A DNA stretch of 41,753 bases from a virus. The notes below the pieces were generated by a model. That model saw only the letters and a program-made list of their open reading frames with translations, was not told the DNA's origin and made no database searches. Both the position numbers and the translations under genes were made by a program. This document shows, in pieces, positions 24,592-32,771 of this stretch (positions within the stretch are counted from its first letter, which is position 1; the number at the start of each line of letters is the position of its first letter). Where the stretch lies: IMG/VR virus record IMGVR_UViG_3300014911_000013, positions 1 through 41,753 of that record; one strand, written 5' to 3'.

Positions 24592-25545
24592 CTATGACCC
24601 CTCTTCAGTTAGCAGGACGCCGAACGGATAGCGCTCCGACTCGTCCTCTTCCATGCGATTGATCGGGTTGGGAACCTGCCATGCGATCCGCATGACCGCC
24701 CGCAACGCCACCATATCCTGTTGCGGCAGGTTGTAGACGATGTTCCCGTCCGCATCCTGGATCACTGCCTCAGTCAGCACCTTGTAACTGATGTCCTGCC
24801 TGAGCGCATAGATCATTTGCGACCAATCGCCGCAGATGAGCATCGCGTTCTGCCCGTTGAAGACGCCGTTACGCGGGAACTCGACCGGCTCACCGTCGAG
24901 TTCGTAGCGGTTCCTCTCCTGGACGTTCCTGGAGAAGATCAGCTGCCCGTCAGTCGCGCGCAGTCCCCGCAGGATCCCGCGCATCGAGACGTCCGCGATG
25001 TGACCGGTGATGAAGTACCCGTCCGCCTCGACCAGGCTCACGACTCCGTTCTCAGAGAGAAGGTCGTCGTAGATGTCCGGATTGGTTCCGTAGACTACGC
25101 TGTTACCAGCGGCTACAGCCGCCGTCACGACGTCAGTCGGCCAGGTCGCAGGTGCGTTCGTGCCGAACAGGACGGCCATGTCAAACACCCTGCCCATGGC
25201 CTCAACGATCCGCGGGCGGATCTCGCCCCACACGTCGTAGTCCTGGTCGTCGAGCACAGCCTCCGGAATCGGGACGATGCACGCGAGCTCCTCGGCGTTG
25301 AGATACTTGTTCTCCCACGCCTGCTCGGTGGTCTGCTTCAGGCCGATATCACCAGATACGAAGTACGCCGTTGGCAGCGCACTTAGCACTGGGATGCTCC
25401 GCTGCGCCCTCGGCATGTCCGGCGCGCGGGTGGCCAGGCGCATCACCGCACTCGACTCGGTGACGCCCTGTACGATCTCACGGCTGGTATCCGGTGGGAT
25501 GAGCGCAGCCGCATCACTCCTGCTTATAAGCGAATTGTACGCCAT
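24592..25545 (-). CDS. Major capsid protein (HK97 fold)
   Basis: This 317-residue protein is the right length for an HK97-fold capsid subunit without a delta domain. It has the N-arm region SREIVQGVTESSAVMRLATR, then a segment with E-loop-like SALPTAYFVSGDIG, the P-domain/spine signature EELACIVPIPEAVLDD, and a late LICGDWSQMIYALRQDISY, as in this family. It lies between the scaffold and connector genes. It starts at ATG 25545. Confidence 0.9.
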   Translation of the reverse strand: MAYNSLISRSDAAALIPPDTSREIVQGVTESSAVMRLATRAPDMPRAQRSIPVLSALPTAYFVSGDIGLKQTTEQAWENKYLNAEELACIVPIPEAVLDDQDYDVWGEIRPRIVEAMGRVFDMAVLFGTNAPATWPTDVVTAAVAAGNSVVYGTNPDIYDDLLSENGVVSLVEADGYFITGHIADVSMRGILRGLRATDGQLIFSRNVQERNRYELDGEPVEFPRNGVFNGQNAMLICGDWSQMIYALRQDISYKVLTEAVIQDADGNIVYNLPQQDMVALRAVMRIAWQVPNPINRMEEDESERYPFGVLLTEEGS

Positions 25546-25555
25546 TTATCCTCTC

Positions 25556-26131
25556 CTACCTTCCTGCTGCTCGTCTGATAAAGTCGTTCATTCCGCCGGA
25601 CACTGGTGGCGTCTCGTTCCCAGCGGAGCCGTCCGCTGAACCAGTCGTCGTGCGGAAGAGATCTGGATAGCGCTTCTTCAATGTCTTGAAGTCGTGATCG
25701 CTGACTTCCCCGTCGTCGTAGCTCCCGAGGAGGCCATCTGCCTGCGCAGCTAGATATGCGAGTTGCAGATTCGTCACTCCCTCTCGGAGTGCCTTCTCGA
25801 CGAAGTCCGCGCGCACCTCAGCCGCGGCCACCCTGGCCTCGGCATCGAGCGCCTTGCGCTCCTCCTCAGCCAGCCTGCTGGACAGTTTCTCGAGCTCGGT
25901 CTTCCCCGCTTCCTCGCGCTCCCGCTTGATCTCGTCGAGCTCGCGCTTAAGCGCCTTGGCCTGCTTCTCGAACTGTCGCAGTTTGCGGATAGTCGCTAAC
26001 GCGCGCTCCTTGTCGAAGTCCTCCCCGTCGTCCCCCTGGTCGTCAGACGCCTGGTCTGCCGCCGTGGGCTCCGCGTCGTCGGGTTCCACTACCTGAGTGG
26101 CGTCATCGTTCACATTGTCATCCGGTGGCAT
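25556..26131 (-). CDS. Capsid scaffolding protein
   Basis: This 191-residue protein starts at ATG 26131, four bases after GGGAGG; the TTG at 26143 is part of that site. Residues 1-40 are acidic and disordered (VNDD, DDQGDDGEDF), ~40-110 form a long coiled coil rich in Lys/Glu/Arg (KLRQFEKQAKALKRELDEIK), and the C-terminus is a basic short helix MNDFIRRAAGR, the capsid-binding end seen in scaffolds. Its gene is immediately upstream of the major capsid gene, the standard position. Confidence 0.85.
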   Translation of the reverse strand: MPPDDNVNDDATQVVEPDDAEPTAADQASDDQGDDGEDFDKERALATIRKLRQFEKQAKALKRELDEIKREREEAGKTELEKLSSRLAEEERKALDAEARVAAAEVRADFVEKALREGVTNLQLAYLAAQADGLLGSYDDGEVSDHDFKTLKKRYPDLFRTTTGSADGSAGNETPPVSGGMNDFIRRAAGR

Positions 26132-26173
26132 CTCGCCTCCCAATTAAGCCCGCGCACCTGTCGCGGCATGTGT

Positions 26174-26497
26174 TTATAGTCTCGCCAGCCTCCGAACCGC
26201 CTCTGGCGGCTCTTCGTCCAGCTCTCTGTACAACCTGATAAGCTTCCGTGCGGCCTTCCGCTTCTCAGCCGCCGGTGCATCTACACCGCCTCGCGCTCCC
26301 GCGAGGACACCAGCTGCCGCGTGCACCGCGTTGCGATTCAGCGCGCCGCCTGGCTCGTACACCGGCAGTTTGCAATTGGCCTTCACCTTAGTCTCACCTG
26401 AGGGATTGAGGTCGATGAGGCAGGCTTTGCAGAACGCCGCCGCGCTGCGGTAATCCGCCGCCGTGATCGGCCCCCACGGTTTGTTACTAACAGCCAT
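26174..26497 (-). CDS. Head-associated hypothetical protein
   Basis: This 107-residue protein starts at ATG 26497 after CGGAGG. It contains FCKACLID, a CKLPVYEPGGALNRNAVHAA block, a GARGGVDAP turn, and a C-terminal helix RKAARKLIRLYRELDEEPPE. A similar K-L-P...N-R-x-x-V-x-A-A...A-R-G-G...R-x-L...Y-R-E-L pattern occurs in phage prohead proteins and in C-terminal parts of some capsid-maturation proteins. It sits between the Mu F-like head gene and the scaffold. The function is unproven. Confidence 0.65.
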   Translation of the reverse strand: MAVSNKPWGPITAADYRSAAAFCKACLIDLNPSGETKVKANCKLPVYEPGGALNRNAVHAAAGVLAGARGGVDAPAAEKRKAARKLIRLYRELDEEPPEAVRRLARL

Positions 26498-26593
26498 TTA
26501 TGACCTCCGCAGTAAAAGCCCAGACGGAACCCCAATATCAGTCTATCAGCTCCCAGGGGCTTCTGTAAATACCCGTTGGAAGATGATCGTGCA
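26498..26593. other. Short intergenic gap in the head block
   Basis: About 96 bases hold the ribosome binding site of the following gene (CGGAGG close to the start at 26497). I see no hairpin, promoter-like repeat or frame of note in it. Confidence 0.5.
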
Positions 26594-26788
26594 TCACTCC
26601 TCTCCGCTCCGCTCGCGTAGCGTGACCGACCACTCCCCGCGCTCCGCCGCCTCCCGGTCGAAGCGCGTCGGGATCTTCTTCCCGTCCGTCCCAATGTCGC
26701 GCCTAACTCGCTTGATCCAGTCTTCGTTTTCAGGCAACCTGTCCAGGTTGCCGATGAACCTCACCCTCTGCCATTTCCTACGCGCCAA
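26594..26788 (-). CDS. Small basic hypothetical protein
   Basis: This 64-residue protein is rich in Arg, Lys, Glu: MARRKWQRVRFIGNLDRLPE then DWIKRVRRDIGTDGKKIPTRF. The start is uncertain: TTG 26788, overlapping the end of the head morphogenesis gene by 11 bases, or GTG 26764, which would remove eight residues. The composition is compatible with a nucleic acid-binding or capsid accessory protein, but no family is recognised. Confidence 0.5.
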   Translation of the reverse strand: MARRKWQRVRFIGNLDRLPENEDWIKRVRRDIGTDGKKIPTRFDREAAERGEWSVTLRERSGEE

Positions 26789-28679
26789 CTCTGTTTGCCC
26801 CCTCGTCGAACATTGTCACGACAGACGTCGTGTCCACTATTCCGCCAAGCAATACTACCTCACCTTCCGGCAGGCAGCCAGCGCCTGTCACTGAGGTCGA
26901 GAAGATACGCTCCGCTGGCACCTGAATCCTAAGAACGACTCCCCGGTGGCCCTCCTCCGCACCATACTTCGAGCCCGCGAAGAATTCCGCGGTATCCCTG
27001 TGCACCGTCCAGCTCGACAGCGGGTTGCTTGTATGTGCGATCATGTCGCCGATGCTCATCGACCTCGCCTCTTCAAGAGGCAGGTCTAATCCTCGGAGCA
27101 CTGTGACCGTCCTAATCCCCCGCTCGCGCAGCTCTTCCTGGGTGATCTCATACACCGCGCGCAGGTACGCTCCTGCCTTCTTCTTCGCATCCTCGTAGCT
27201 CCCCCACCCATAAAACGCCATCCGCTCTTCCTGCTCCTTCCACAACCTCCGCGCTCTCTCCTCGGTGTAGAACCCACTGGACGGCAGGCCGAACACTTCC
27301 TGCGCGGTGGTCTGCAACACGACGCTCAGTGGTACCTCGTCGCCGCTCGACGCCGCCCAGGTCGCTGTAAGCTTGTCAGCGACCTCGTAGTCCAGGCCAG
27401 ATCGCTCGCTGACCTGCGTGACGATGCGGTCTTTGAGTTTGGAATATCGCTCACCGGATATGACGTCCTTCGCCTGCTGGATGAGGTCATCTGCACTCAG
27501 TCCTTCAGGGGCAGTCTCCAAGGTGGAGCGCTCATACAGCAGCTGACCAAGGCTGTCCGTATCGTCCAGCCCGCTGGACGGCGTCCCAGGCTGCAACCAG
27601 CCTGGCTGCGTCGGCGGGCCACTCACGGGCGCGCCCAAAACGCTGCGCAAGCTTTTAGCGTAGAAAGTGCGCCCCCAGCGTGGATCCTCGCGCTCGCCGA
27701 CGAAGTCTCTCAGCGTGACCTCGCCCCTCTTCCACGCCTCGTAGCCTGCGTTACCCAGCACGGCCCTCTGCACGTCCTCCGGCTGCTCTCTAAAGATACT
27801 CTCCCCTGGCTCCACGACCACCCGTGTATCTGGCGCCCCTTCGAAGCCCAACTCTTCCCACGATGCCACCCAGGGGATCATGGTGCACCGTCCATTCGGA
27901 TGGTCACCAAGCGTCTCGTCTAGCCCGTGCTGCGTCCCGTGCATCGCCCAGCACATCGGGCACGTGCGCCTGTCCAACGCCGCGTGCCAGATCCAGCCCT
28001 TGACGATGTCGCTGTTCGCCTGGTAGCTGCGCCTCGTAGCCTCGCGATATGCCCGCATGGTCTCCGTCCGCGCGATCCGCAGCGCCCGAACCAGGCCCAC
28101 CCCCGCCGCTCGCCGTATCCGCCTGGATATTTCGCGCGAGTTCAGGCCGAGCGCTACGCCCTGCACCAGCTCGTCCGCCACCGCCTGCCCAGCCTGGCCA
28201 GGTAGCTCATCCAGCAGCGCCCGCAGCGGCGAGCCGTCGTGCAGGAATCCTACCAAGTCCTGCGTCGCCTCTATCGGAAGTCTGTTCCAGTGCACGCGGA
28301 CGCCCTCCGGCGGCGCCAGCAAATCCTCCAGAACGAGTTTCTCAGAGTGCTCCTGCGCAGCCCGTACCGCCTCTCCCTGCTGCTCCAGGATCTGGCTCTC
28401 CGCGAACCCGACGAAGTTGCGCAGCTCCGCCTCCACCTGCTCTTGCAGCTCCTCTAACCTGCGATATCGGAACAGCCACGCAGGGCTCACCTCCTCGCCC
28501 GCATCTTTGGCCTCGCGGATCATCCGTAGGAGATCGTCAGCTTGCTCCTTGATCCGCCGCCAGGTCTGGCCATAGTAGTGCACCATCTCCGACGCCGCGC
28601 GGCGCTCGCTGCGCAGCAGCTCACGACGGAATTTCTCGACTGTCTCGTATATCTGCCCCGGCGACTTCGCCTCTGGCAT
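26778..28679 (-). CDS. Mu F-like minor head protein fused to a putative ADP-ribosyltransferase domain
   Basis: This 633-residue protein starts at ATG 28679. Residues ~150-275 match the SPP1 gp7/Mu gpF head morphogenesis domain: RALRIARTETMRAYREA and the LDRRTCPMCWAMHGTQHG loop (C240, C243, H247) with a later C265. After a linker (350-400), residues ~520-615 show an ADP-ribosyltransferase-like order: R529 in TVLRGLD, a S-S-W-T segment at 555-558 followed by DTAEFFA, a strand VVLRIQVPAERIFST, and the E-x-E pair E605/E607 in PEGEVVLLGG. These correspond to the R-S-E triad of arginine-type ARTs. Family usual length without the extra domain is 300-400 residues. It is expected to be packaged in or at the capsid near the portal; the ART activity is inference. 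Confidence 0.75.
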   Translation of the reverse strand: MPEAKSPGQIYETVEKFRRELLRSERRAASEMVHYYGQTWRRIKEQADDLLRMIREAKDAGEEVSPAWLFRYRRLEELQEQVEAELRNFVGFAESQILEQQGEAVRAAQEHSEKLVLEDLLAPPEGVRVHWNRLPIEATQDLVGFLHDGSPLRALLDELPGQAGQAVADELVQGVALGLNSREISRRIRRAAGVGLVRALRIARTETMRAYREATRRSYQANSDIVKGWIWHAALDRRTCPMCWAMHGTQHGLDETLGDHPNGRCTMIPWVASWEELGFEGAPDTRVVVEPGESIFREQPEDVQRAVLGNAGYEAWKRGEVTLRDFVGEREDPRWGRTFYAKSLRSVLGAPVSGPPTQPGWLQPGTPSSGLDDTDSLGQLLYERSTLETAPEGLSADDLIQQAKDVISGERYSKLKDRIVTQVSERSGLDYEVADKLTATWAASSGDEVPLSVVLQTTAQEVFGLPSSGFYTEERARRLWKEQEERMAFYGWGSYEDAKKKAGAYLRAVYEITQEELRERGIRTVTVLRGLDLPLEEARSMSIGDMIAHTSNPLSSWTVHRDTAEFFAGSKYGAEEGHRGVVLRIQVPAERIFSTSVTGAGCLPEGEVVLLGGIVDTTSVVTMFDEGANRVGA

Positions 28680-28681
28680 CG

Positions 28682-28810
28682 CTAATTCTTACGCTCCACG
28701 TCTATCACGCCGAACTGCCAGAAGAGTCTGGCGAACGTCCAATTGCTGATGACCAGCACCTGGTTTATCGCCCAGGCGACCCACGGATTCATAATCACGC
28801 GCACAATCAC
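28682..28810 (-). CDS. Tiny possible membrane protein between portal and head protein
   Basis: This 42-residue frame starts at GTG 28810, overlapping the portal stop, and ends at TAG 28682, two bases before the next ATG. It is filled with hydrophobic residues and tryptophans (NPWVAWAINQVLVISNWTFARLF and a WQFGVI end), enough for one membrane helix, then a basic VERKN tail. It exactly fills the portal-head protein gap. A short alternative start is ATG 28792 (36 residues). I have no family match, so it is a candidate only. Confidence 0.4.
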   Translation of the reverse strand: MIVRVIMNPWVAWAINQVLVISNWTFARLFWQFGVIDVERKN

Positions 28811-30141
28811 ACCCCCCTCTCGAATTGTGTCAGCAGCTTCTCCCCCAGCTCTGCGTCACCAGCCGTCCGCTCCTCCGCCATACGCTCGATCTCCTCAGGA
28901 CTGTAGCCAAGCTCCGCCAGTAGCTGCTCGCGGCTCACGCCCACCTGCTGCTTGAGCAGCGCCGTCTCAGCCTCCGCCCGCGGATTCCGCGGTGCAGCGT
29001 CTTCCCAGACTGTTGATAACCTGTAGTCTCCCTCGATCTCGCGCATCCGAAGCGCCAGGCTCATGCAGTCTTCCCAGACATCGCCGAACGTCTCCTGCAA
29101 ATTCGTGACGATCGTCGTGAGCCGCGCCTCCGCGGTCTTCATCGCCTCGCCCGAAGGCCAGCCGCCCGGGTCAAGCATGAGGTAGTGAAACGGGACTCCA
29201 GAGACACGCGCGATCTCCGCGCGGAAGGAATTCTGGACTTCCAGGAACTGCTTCAGATTCGCAGGGTCGAACTGACCGAACCGCACGTCGGGATCGCCGA
29301 CCGTCCAGATTCGCTCCACCCCAGGAGTGAATGGCGCCTTCGGCTTGCCCGTGACAGGATCAACCTCGACCTCAAGGCCGGTCGCCCACCGCTGCGGCAG
29401 TGAGACGTACTCCATTGCGACGAGCATATCCGCAACCGATTTGTTGAGTGCGTTCTGGAGCGGAATCACGTCCGCCAGCGCCGACCGCCCGAAGTTCGAC
29501 TCCCCCGTGCTGTCGTTCGCGAAGTGGAATACCGGAACCTGTCCCCAGGGATTCGGCACCACCGGCTCGTCCTCCAGCGGGACGTACCCCCGCGCGTCGC
29601 TAAGCGTGCCGTCCACCGCGCGCGACGTCACGTACTTCTCTATCCTATCTGGGTAGTAGAGATTTAGTCGAATCCGACCATCCTCAAGCCGCCACATCCG
29701 CGCCGCGCGCGTTATCTCGCCGTTCCCCTCGTCGCTGTACGCCACCGACATCCGGATAGCGCAGTTCGGATGAATCATCGGCAGTCCGTCCTGGCCGGGC
29801 CAAACAATCACGTACGCGTCACCATCCCTGAGCGCCATCCGATGCACGACACGTGACTTCCGCCCCATGCGGTTCTCTTGCCAAATGCCCCACGCCACGC
29901 CCGGCACCACGTCCTCCCCAGACTCCGCGCCGAAGCCGATTACAATCAGCCTGTCCGCCAGCGTGTCCACCACGACGCCGCAGAGGTTGTCTGCAAATGC
30001 ACTGAAGAACGATCCGAACGCGTTCCTGAAGCGCTCTGTCGCGAATGTAAGCTTGTGCTCGCCGTTGTAGTACTGCTGCGCAATCCTGTACCCCGGCTCG
30101 CGCGAGAGGATTGAATCTATCGCCCATTTGATGTCGCTCAT
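28807..30141 (-). CDS. Portal protein (SPP1 gp6-like)
   Basis: This 444-residue protein starts at ATG 30141 (coupled to the upstream stop at 30138). It has the portal pattern: a N-terminal AQQYYNGEHKL, a clip/crown core with VVVDTLADRLIVIGF and DGDAYVIVWPGQDG, LNLYYPDRIEKY, VPVFHFAND, the GRSALADVIPLQNALNKSV helix, the FHYLMLDPGG segment before a long helix, and a late MSLALRMREI. Role: dodecameric DNA entry/exit ring in the head vertex, working with the terminase. Its place after the packaging genes is standard, except for the inserted glycan cassette. Confidence 0.92.
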   Translation of the reverse strand: MSDIKWAIDSILSREPGYRIAQQYYNGEHKLTFATERFRNAFGSFFSAFADNLCGVVVDTLADRLIVIGFGAESGEDVVPGVAWGIWQENRMGRKSRVVHRMALRDGDAYVIVWPGQDGLPMIHPNCAIRMSVAYSDEGNGEITRAARMWRLEDGRIRLNLYYPDRIEKYVTSRAVDGTLSDARGYVPLEDEPVVPNPWGQVPVFHFANDSTGESNFGRSALADVIPLQNALNKSVADMLVAMEYVSLPQRWATGLEVEVDPVTGKPKAPFTPGVERIWTVGDPDVRFGQFDPANLKQFLEVQNSFRAEIARVSGVPFHYLMLDPGGWPSGEAMKTAEARLTTIVTNLQETFGDVWEDCMSLALRMREIEGDYRLSTVWEDAAPRNPRAEAETALLKQQVGVSREQLLAELGYSPEEIERMAEERTAGDAELGEKLLTQFERGV

Positions 30142-30746
30142 CTTTGCCTCACTCTCTTCCGTATGTCAGGCCCGCGTCGGCTACCATGCGGCTCACGCGT
30201 GATCGGTGACCACGGCCTCCTGCGCCTCCGCGACGGCCGCACCTCCACGCGCTCCTGCTTGAGCTCCCCAGCCGTTGCGTATACCAGCCATGACTGCGGC
30301 AAGATACACGCCCGCGGCTTCACGATGTGGAAAGCCCTGAGGAACGCCAGCCGCTCGTCCTCGCCCTTCAGACATTCCGACCGCCACGTGACCAGGAACT
30401 CCCGCCCCGCATCGTCGTTGCGCACGAACAGCAGCTCGTACCCGTGGAGCAGCTGCCTCAAGTCAAGCACAACCGACCTGGTTAGCTTTCGCTCATCCAC
30501 CGTGCCCACGTCCGCTGCAAGAGTACCGTAGTTCCAGAGTGGAACTGCCATCTCCCAGGTGTCAAGAAACGAGAAGCCAGCGTCGAGCAGTCTGACAGGT
30601 ATCTTCATCCCGTGCGCAAGGAACAGCGTCTTGTCACCCGACAGCTCCCAATCGTCCGCGCCGCTCCGCACACGGATGCTGTACGGCGCTCCGAGTTGGT
30701 TCGCGATGCCACTGGCGTCGTCTATCGTCGCGATCACATTCGTCAT
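30138..30746 (-). CDS. Unrecognised protein between the glycan cassette and portal
   Basis: This 202-residue protein starts at ATG 30746, coupled (ATGA) to the methyltransferase gene; an upstream in-frame ATG at 30818 lies deep in that gene and is rejected. Segments: DDASGIANQLGAPYSIRVR, DKTLFLAHGMKIPVRLLD, WEMAVPLWNYGTL, and YELLFVRNDDAGREFLVTW, followed by a highly basic C-terminal 40 residues (RPSRRRRRPW). The core looks like a mixed alpha/beta enzyme or nucleotide-sugar related protein, but I cannot assign it. Being in the cassette's run of overlapping genes suggests a shared pathway. Confidence 0.6.
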   Translation of the reverse strand: MTNVIATIDDASGIANQLGAPYSIRVRSGADDWELSGDKTLFLAHGMKIPVRLLDAGFSFLDTWEMAVPLWNYGTLAADVGTVDERKLTRSVVLDLRQLLHGYELLFVRNDDAGREFLVTWRSECLKGEDERLAFLRAFHIVKPRACILPQSWLVYATAGELKQERVEVRPSRRRRRPWSPITREPHGSRRGPDIRKRVRQR

Positions 30747-31195
30747 TTGCGCACCCTCATCCGCGCCAGGAAGCTCGTCTCGGCGTTGTTCAGCCAGGGC
30801 CCCTTGACAATCTCCCACTTCCGCGGCGTATACCAGTGGTACGCGCGCCCCGCCTTCCGATCAGGGTCGAAATAGTCGAGCGCCCCCGGCGAGAGATGCC
30901 AGACATGCGTCGGATCCCTGTACGAGGTCTCGCTGTTCCACATGGGCAGCTTGATGAACAGCTCCGCGCCAGGCCGCAGGATGCGCCAGCACTCGTCCAG
31001 CGCCTCGACCAGCGTGATCCGGAGATGCTCGAACACCGAATGCGCGATGACCACGTCGAACGACTCGTCCGACCAGGGCCACGGTCGCTCGTTGAGGTCG
31101 TGCGTCACGTCGATCTCCTCGCGGTGCTTGACGAGATCGTGGTTCACCGCCCCACTGACGATCGAATTCCCTGCTCCAAGATTCAGGATCTTCAC
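30743..31195 (-). CDS. Class I SAM-dependent methyltransferase (type 11-like, short)
   Basis: This 150-residue protein starts at GTG 31195, overlapping the sulfotransferase stop by four bases and six bases after a GAGGAGG run. It opens with the SAM-binding loop ILNLGAGNS, then D-rich strand VDVTHDLNE, and SFDVVIAHSVFEHL (motif II/post-II), ECWRILRPGAELFIKLP (motif III). It ends YHWYTPRKWEI. It is short for a class I enzyme but has the N-terminal Rossmann core. Neighbours are a sulfotransferase and a UDP-sugar dehydrogenase, so it may methylate a sugar; protein or other targets remain open. Confidence 0.75.
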   Translation of the reverse strand: MKILNLGAGNSIVSGAVNHDLVKHREEIDVTHDLNERPWPWSDESFDVVIAHSVFEHLRITLVEALDECWRILRPGAELFIKLPMWNSETSYRDPTHVWHLSPGALDYFDPDRKAGRAYHWYTPRKWEIVKGPWLNNAETSFLARMRVRK

Positions 31196-31965
31196 GCCTC
31201 CTCCTCTTCGAGCCATACTGCATATGGCGTCCGCTCTATCTCCGCCCGCACGGCGCCCCAGTTCTCGATGATCTCCGGCAGCGGCTGTGGGTTCACGCGG
31301 CGCAAATGGCAATGCAACATAGCCTGCGGCACGCCGAGGAAGTCGCAGATGCGGCTCGACACGTCCCACGGGATCCCCGTCGCCTCACCGTGCCCTGACC
31401 ACGCGATATCCTCGTATGTGAGCTCGAGCAGCTGAGAGAACTCCGCCAGTTTCGTCTTCGCGAACTCGTCCTGCTCACGCAGTTCTTCAATAGCCCTGAT
31501 GATAGACCGCGGCGCCAAGGACACCCGCTCGCGCATCGTGACCGCGCGGAATGTGTGTTGCGGCAGCGTAATGTGACCCGCGCGCGCCTTGCAGTTCAGC
31601 AGGAAGCTCACGGCCTGACGCAGGTAGTTTTCGCGCCGAAGATGAATCACAGCAGGCTGCGCCCTCACCAGGTACTCCCAGACGCCGTCTAGGAATGCCT
31701 GCCGGTATGTGAGTTTGCACATGCTCACATGATAACCAGTTTGGTCGAGCAGCGCCTGCAAGAGATCTACGCGGGTGATCCCGTCTAGGCAGTCGAGCCA
31801 CACGCTCCTGTAATGCAGCGGCTCGCCGCGGTCGCAGAAGATGTGCGGGTGATTACTCAGGCAATGTGCCAGGAACGTCCCCCCGCTTCGCAGCGACGCG
31901 ATGATTACCGCCGGTCGTGCGATGCCCCTGGTCATGTCGTTCTCGGTTATGCTCTCCGCTATCAT
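31192..31965 (-). CDS. Sulfotransferase (Stf0-like, PAPS-dependent)
   Basis: This 257-residue protein starts at ATG 31965, coupled to the dehydrogenase stop. It carries the 5'-phosphosulfate-binding loop SLRSGGTFLAHCLSNHPHIF (residues ~24-43), the RGEPLHY segment, and the 3'-phosphate-binding strand HLRRENYLRQAVSF (~105-120), as in Stf0-type carbohydrate sulfotransferases. Family role: transfers sulfate from PAPS onto a sugar hydroxyl. In a phage it is rare. It lies between a UDP-sugar dehydrogenase and a methyltransferase, so a glycan on the virion or host surface is the likely acceptor (inference). Confidence 0.8.
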   Translation of the reverse strand: MIAESITENDMTRGIARPAVIIASLRSGGTFLAHCLSNHPHIFCDRGEPLHYRSVWLDCLDGITRVDLLQALLDQTGYHVSMCKLTYRQAFLDGVWEYLVRAQPAVIHLRRENYLRQAVSFLLNCKARAGHITLPQHTFRAVTMRERVSLAPRSIIRAIEELREQDEFAKTKLAEFSQLLELTYEDIAWSGHGEATGIPWDVSSRICDFLGVPQAMLHCHLRRVNPQPLPEIIENWGAVRAEIERTPYAVWLEEEEA

Positions 31966-32771
31966 CTCCTCAGCTCCTCGTTGTACGCTCGAACCGCCTC
32001 GATGAGCCGCGCCGGCCGCCCCGTCCTCCTTGCCCACGCGCACAGGTTCGCCGTGTCCTTCGGCAAGCACTTGCCGCCGAAGCCGCGGTTCTCCGGATAC
32101 ACATAGGTGTGACTCCGCGACACCCGCGGGTCAGCCAGCCACAGCTCGCGCAGCTCGTGCCAGTCTACACCAGCCGCCGCGGCGAGATCATAGAATTGAT
32201 TGCAAAATGCGACCTTCGTCGCCAGCCAGGAGTTTTCCATCAACTTGCACAGCTCCGCCGTGCGCGCATCGGTCTGGTAGATGCGCAGCGACGAGTTGGT
32301 GACCAGCGTCCACGCCGTCGCGAATGCCCGCGTCACCTGCCGCGGCCCGCCCAGGATCACGAATGGCAGGCTGTTGCGGAGCGGGTGGTCAACCGTCTCG
32401 CCGTAGTACTCCGGCGAGAAGCAGGTGTTGCTCCCCAGCCACTCGGTCGTCCCGACCTCGACCGTGCTCTTAACGCACCAGTAGCGTACGCGATAATTCC
32501 AGCGCTCATACGCGTGGATGACTTCCGAGCAGTCGCAGCTCCCATCCTCCGCCTCGGGCGTCGGCACGCAGATGAACCCGAGCTCCCAATCCTTACGCTC
32601 ACCCTCAGGGAACGCCGCCAGGTCGTCCGCCACCCGCCGGACGACGCCGTCTACGTCCACGTAGTCCGCATCCGCGAAGAACCGCCCGATCTGCCGACCG
32701 ACATGGCCATAGCCGACGATGAGCGTCGGCGGGTGATGATTGACAACCTCTGGATGCGGCTTAGGCACCAT
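31962..32771 (-). CDS. UDP-glucose/GDP-mannose dehydrogenase, short form
   Basis: This 269-residue protein starts at ATG 32771 with GGAG seven bases upstream and overlaps the glycosyltransferase stop by 11 bases. It has NAD-binding IVGYGHVGRQIG near residue 18, GFICVPTP, a KSTVEVGTTEW segment, a SPEYYGE region, an ENSWLATKVAFCNQF helix, and the catalytic cysteine in GFGGKCLPKD (C235). Normal enzymes are ~390-450 residues; here the sequence stops soon after the catalytic cysteine helix, so most of the C-terminal nucleotide-binding domain is missing. Expected reaction: two-step oxidation of a sugar nucleotide at C6 to a uronic acid. Whether the truncated enzyme works is unknown. Confidence 0.82.
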   Translation of the reverse strand: MVPKPHPEVVNHHPPTLIVGYGHVGRQIGRFFADADYVDVDGVVRRVADDLAAFPEGERKDWELGFICVPTPEAEDGSCDCSEVIHAYERWNYRVRYWCVKSTVEVGTTEWLGSNTCFSPEYYGETVDHPLRNSLPFVILGGPRQVTRAFATAWTLVTNSSLRIYQTDARTAELCKLMENSWLATKVAFCNQFYDLAAAAGVDWHELRELWLADPRVSRSHTYVYPENRGFGGKCLPKDTANLCAWARRTGRPARLIEAVRAYNEELRR

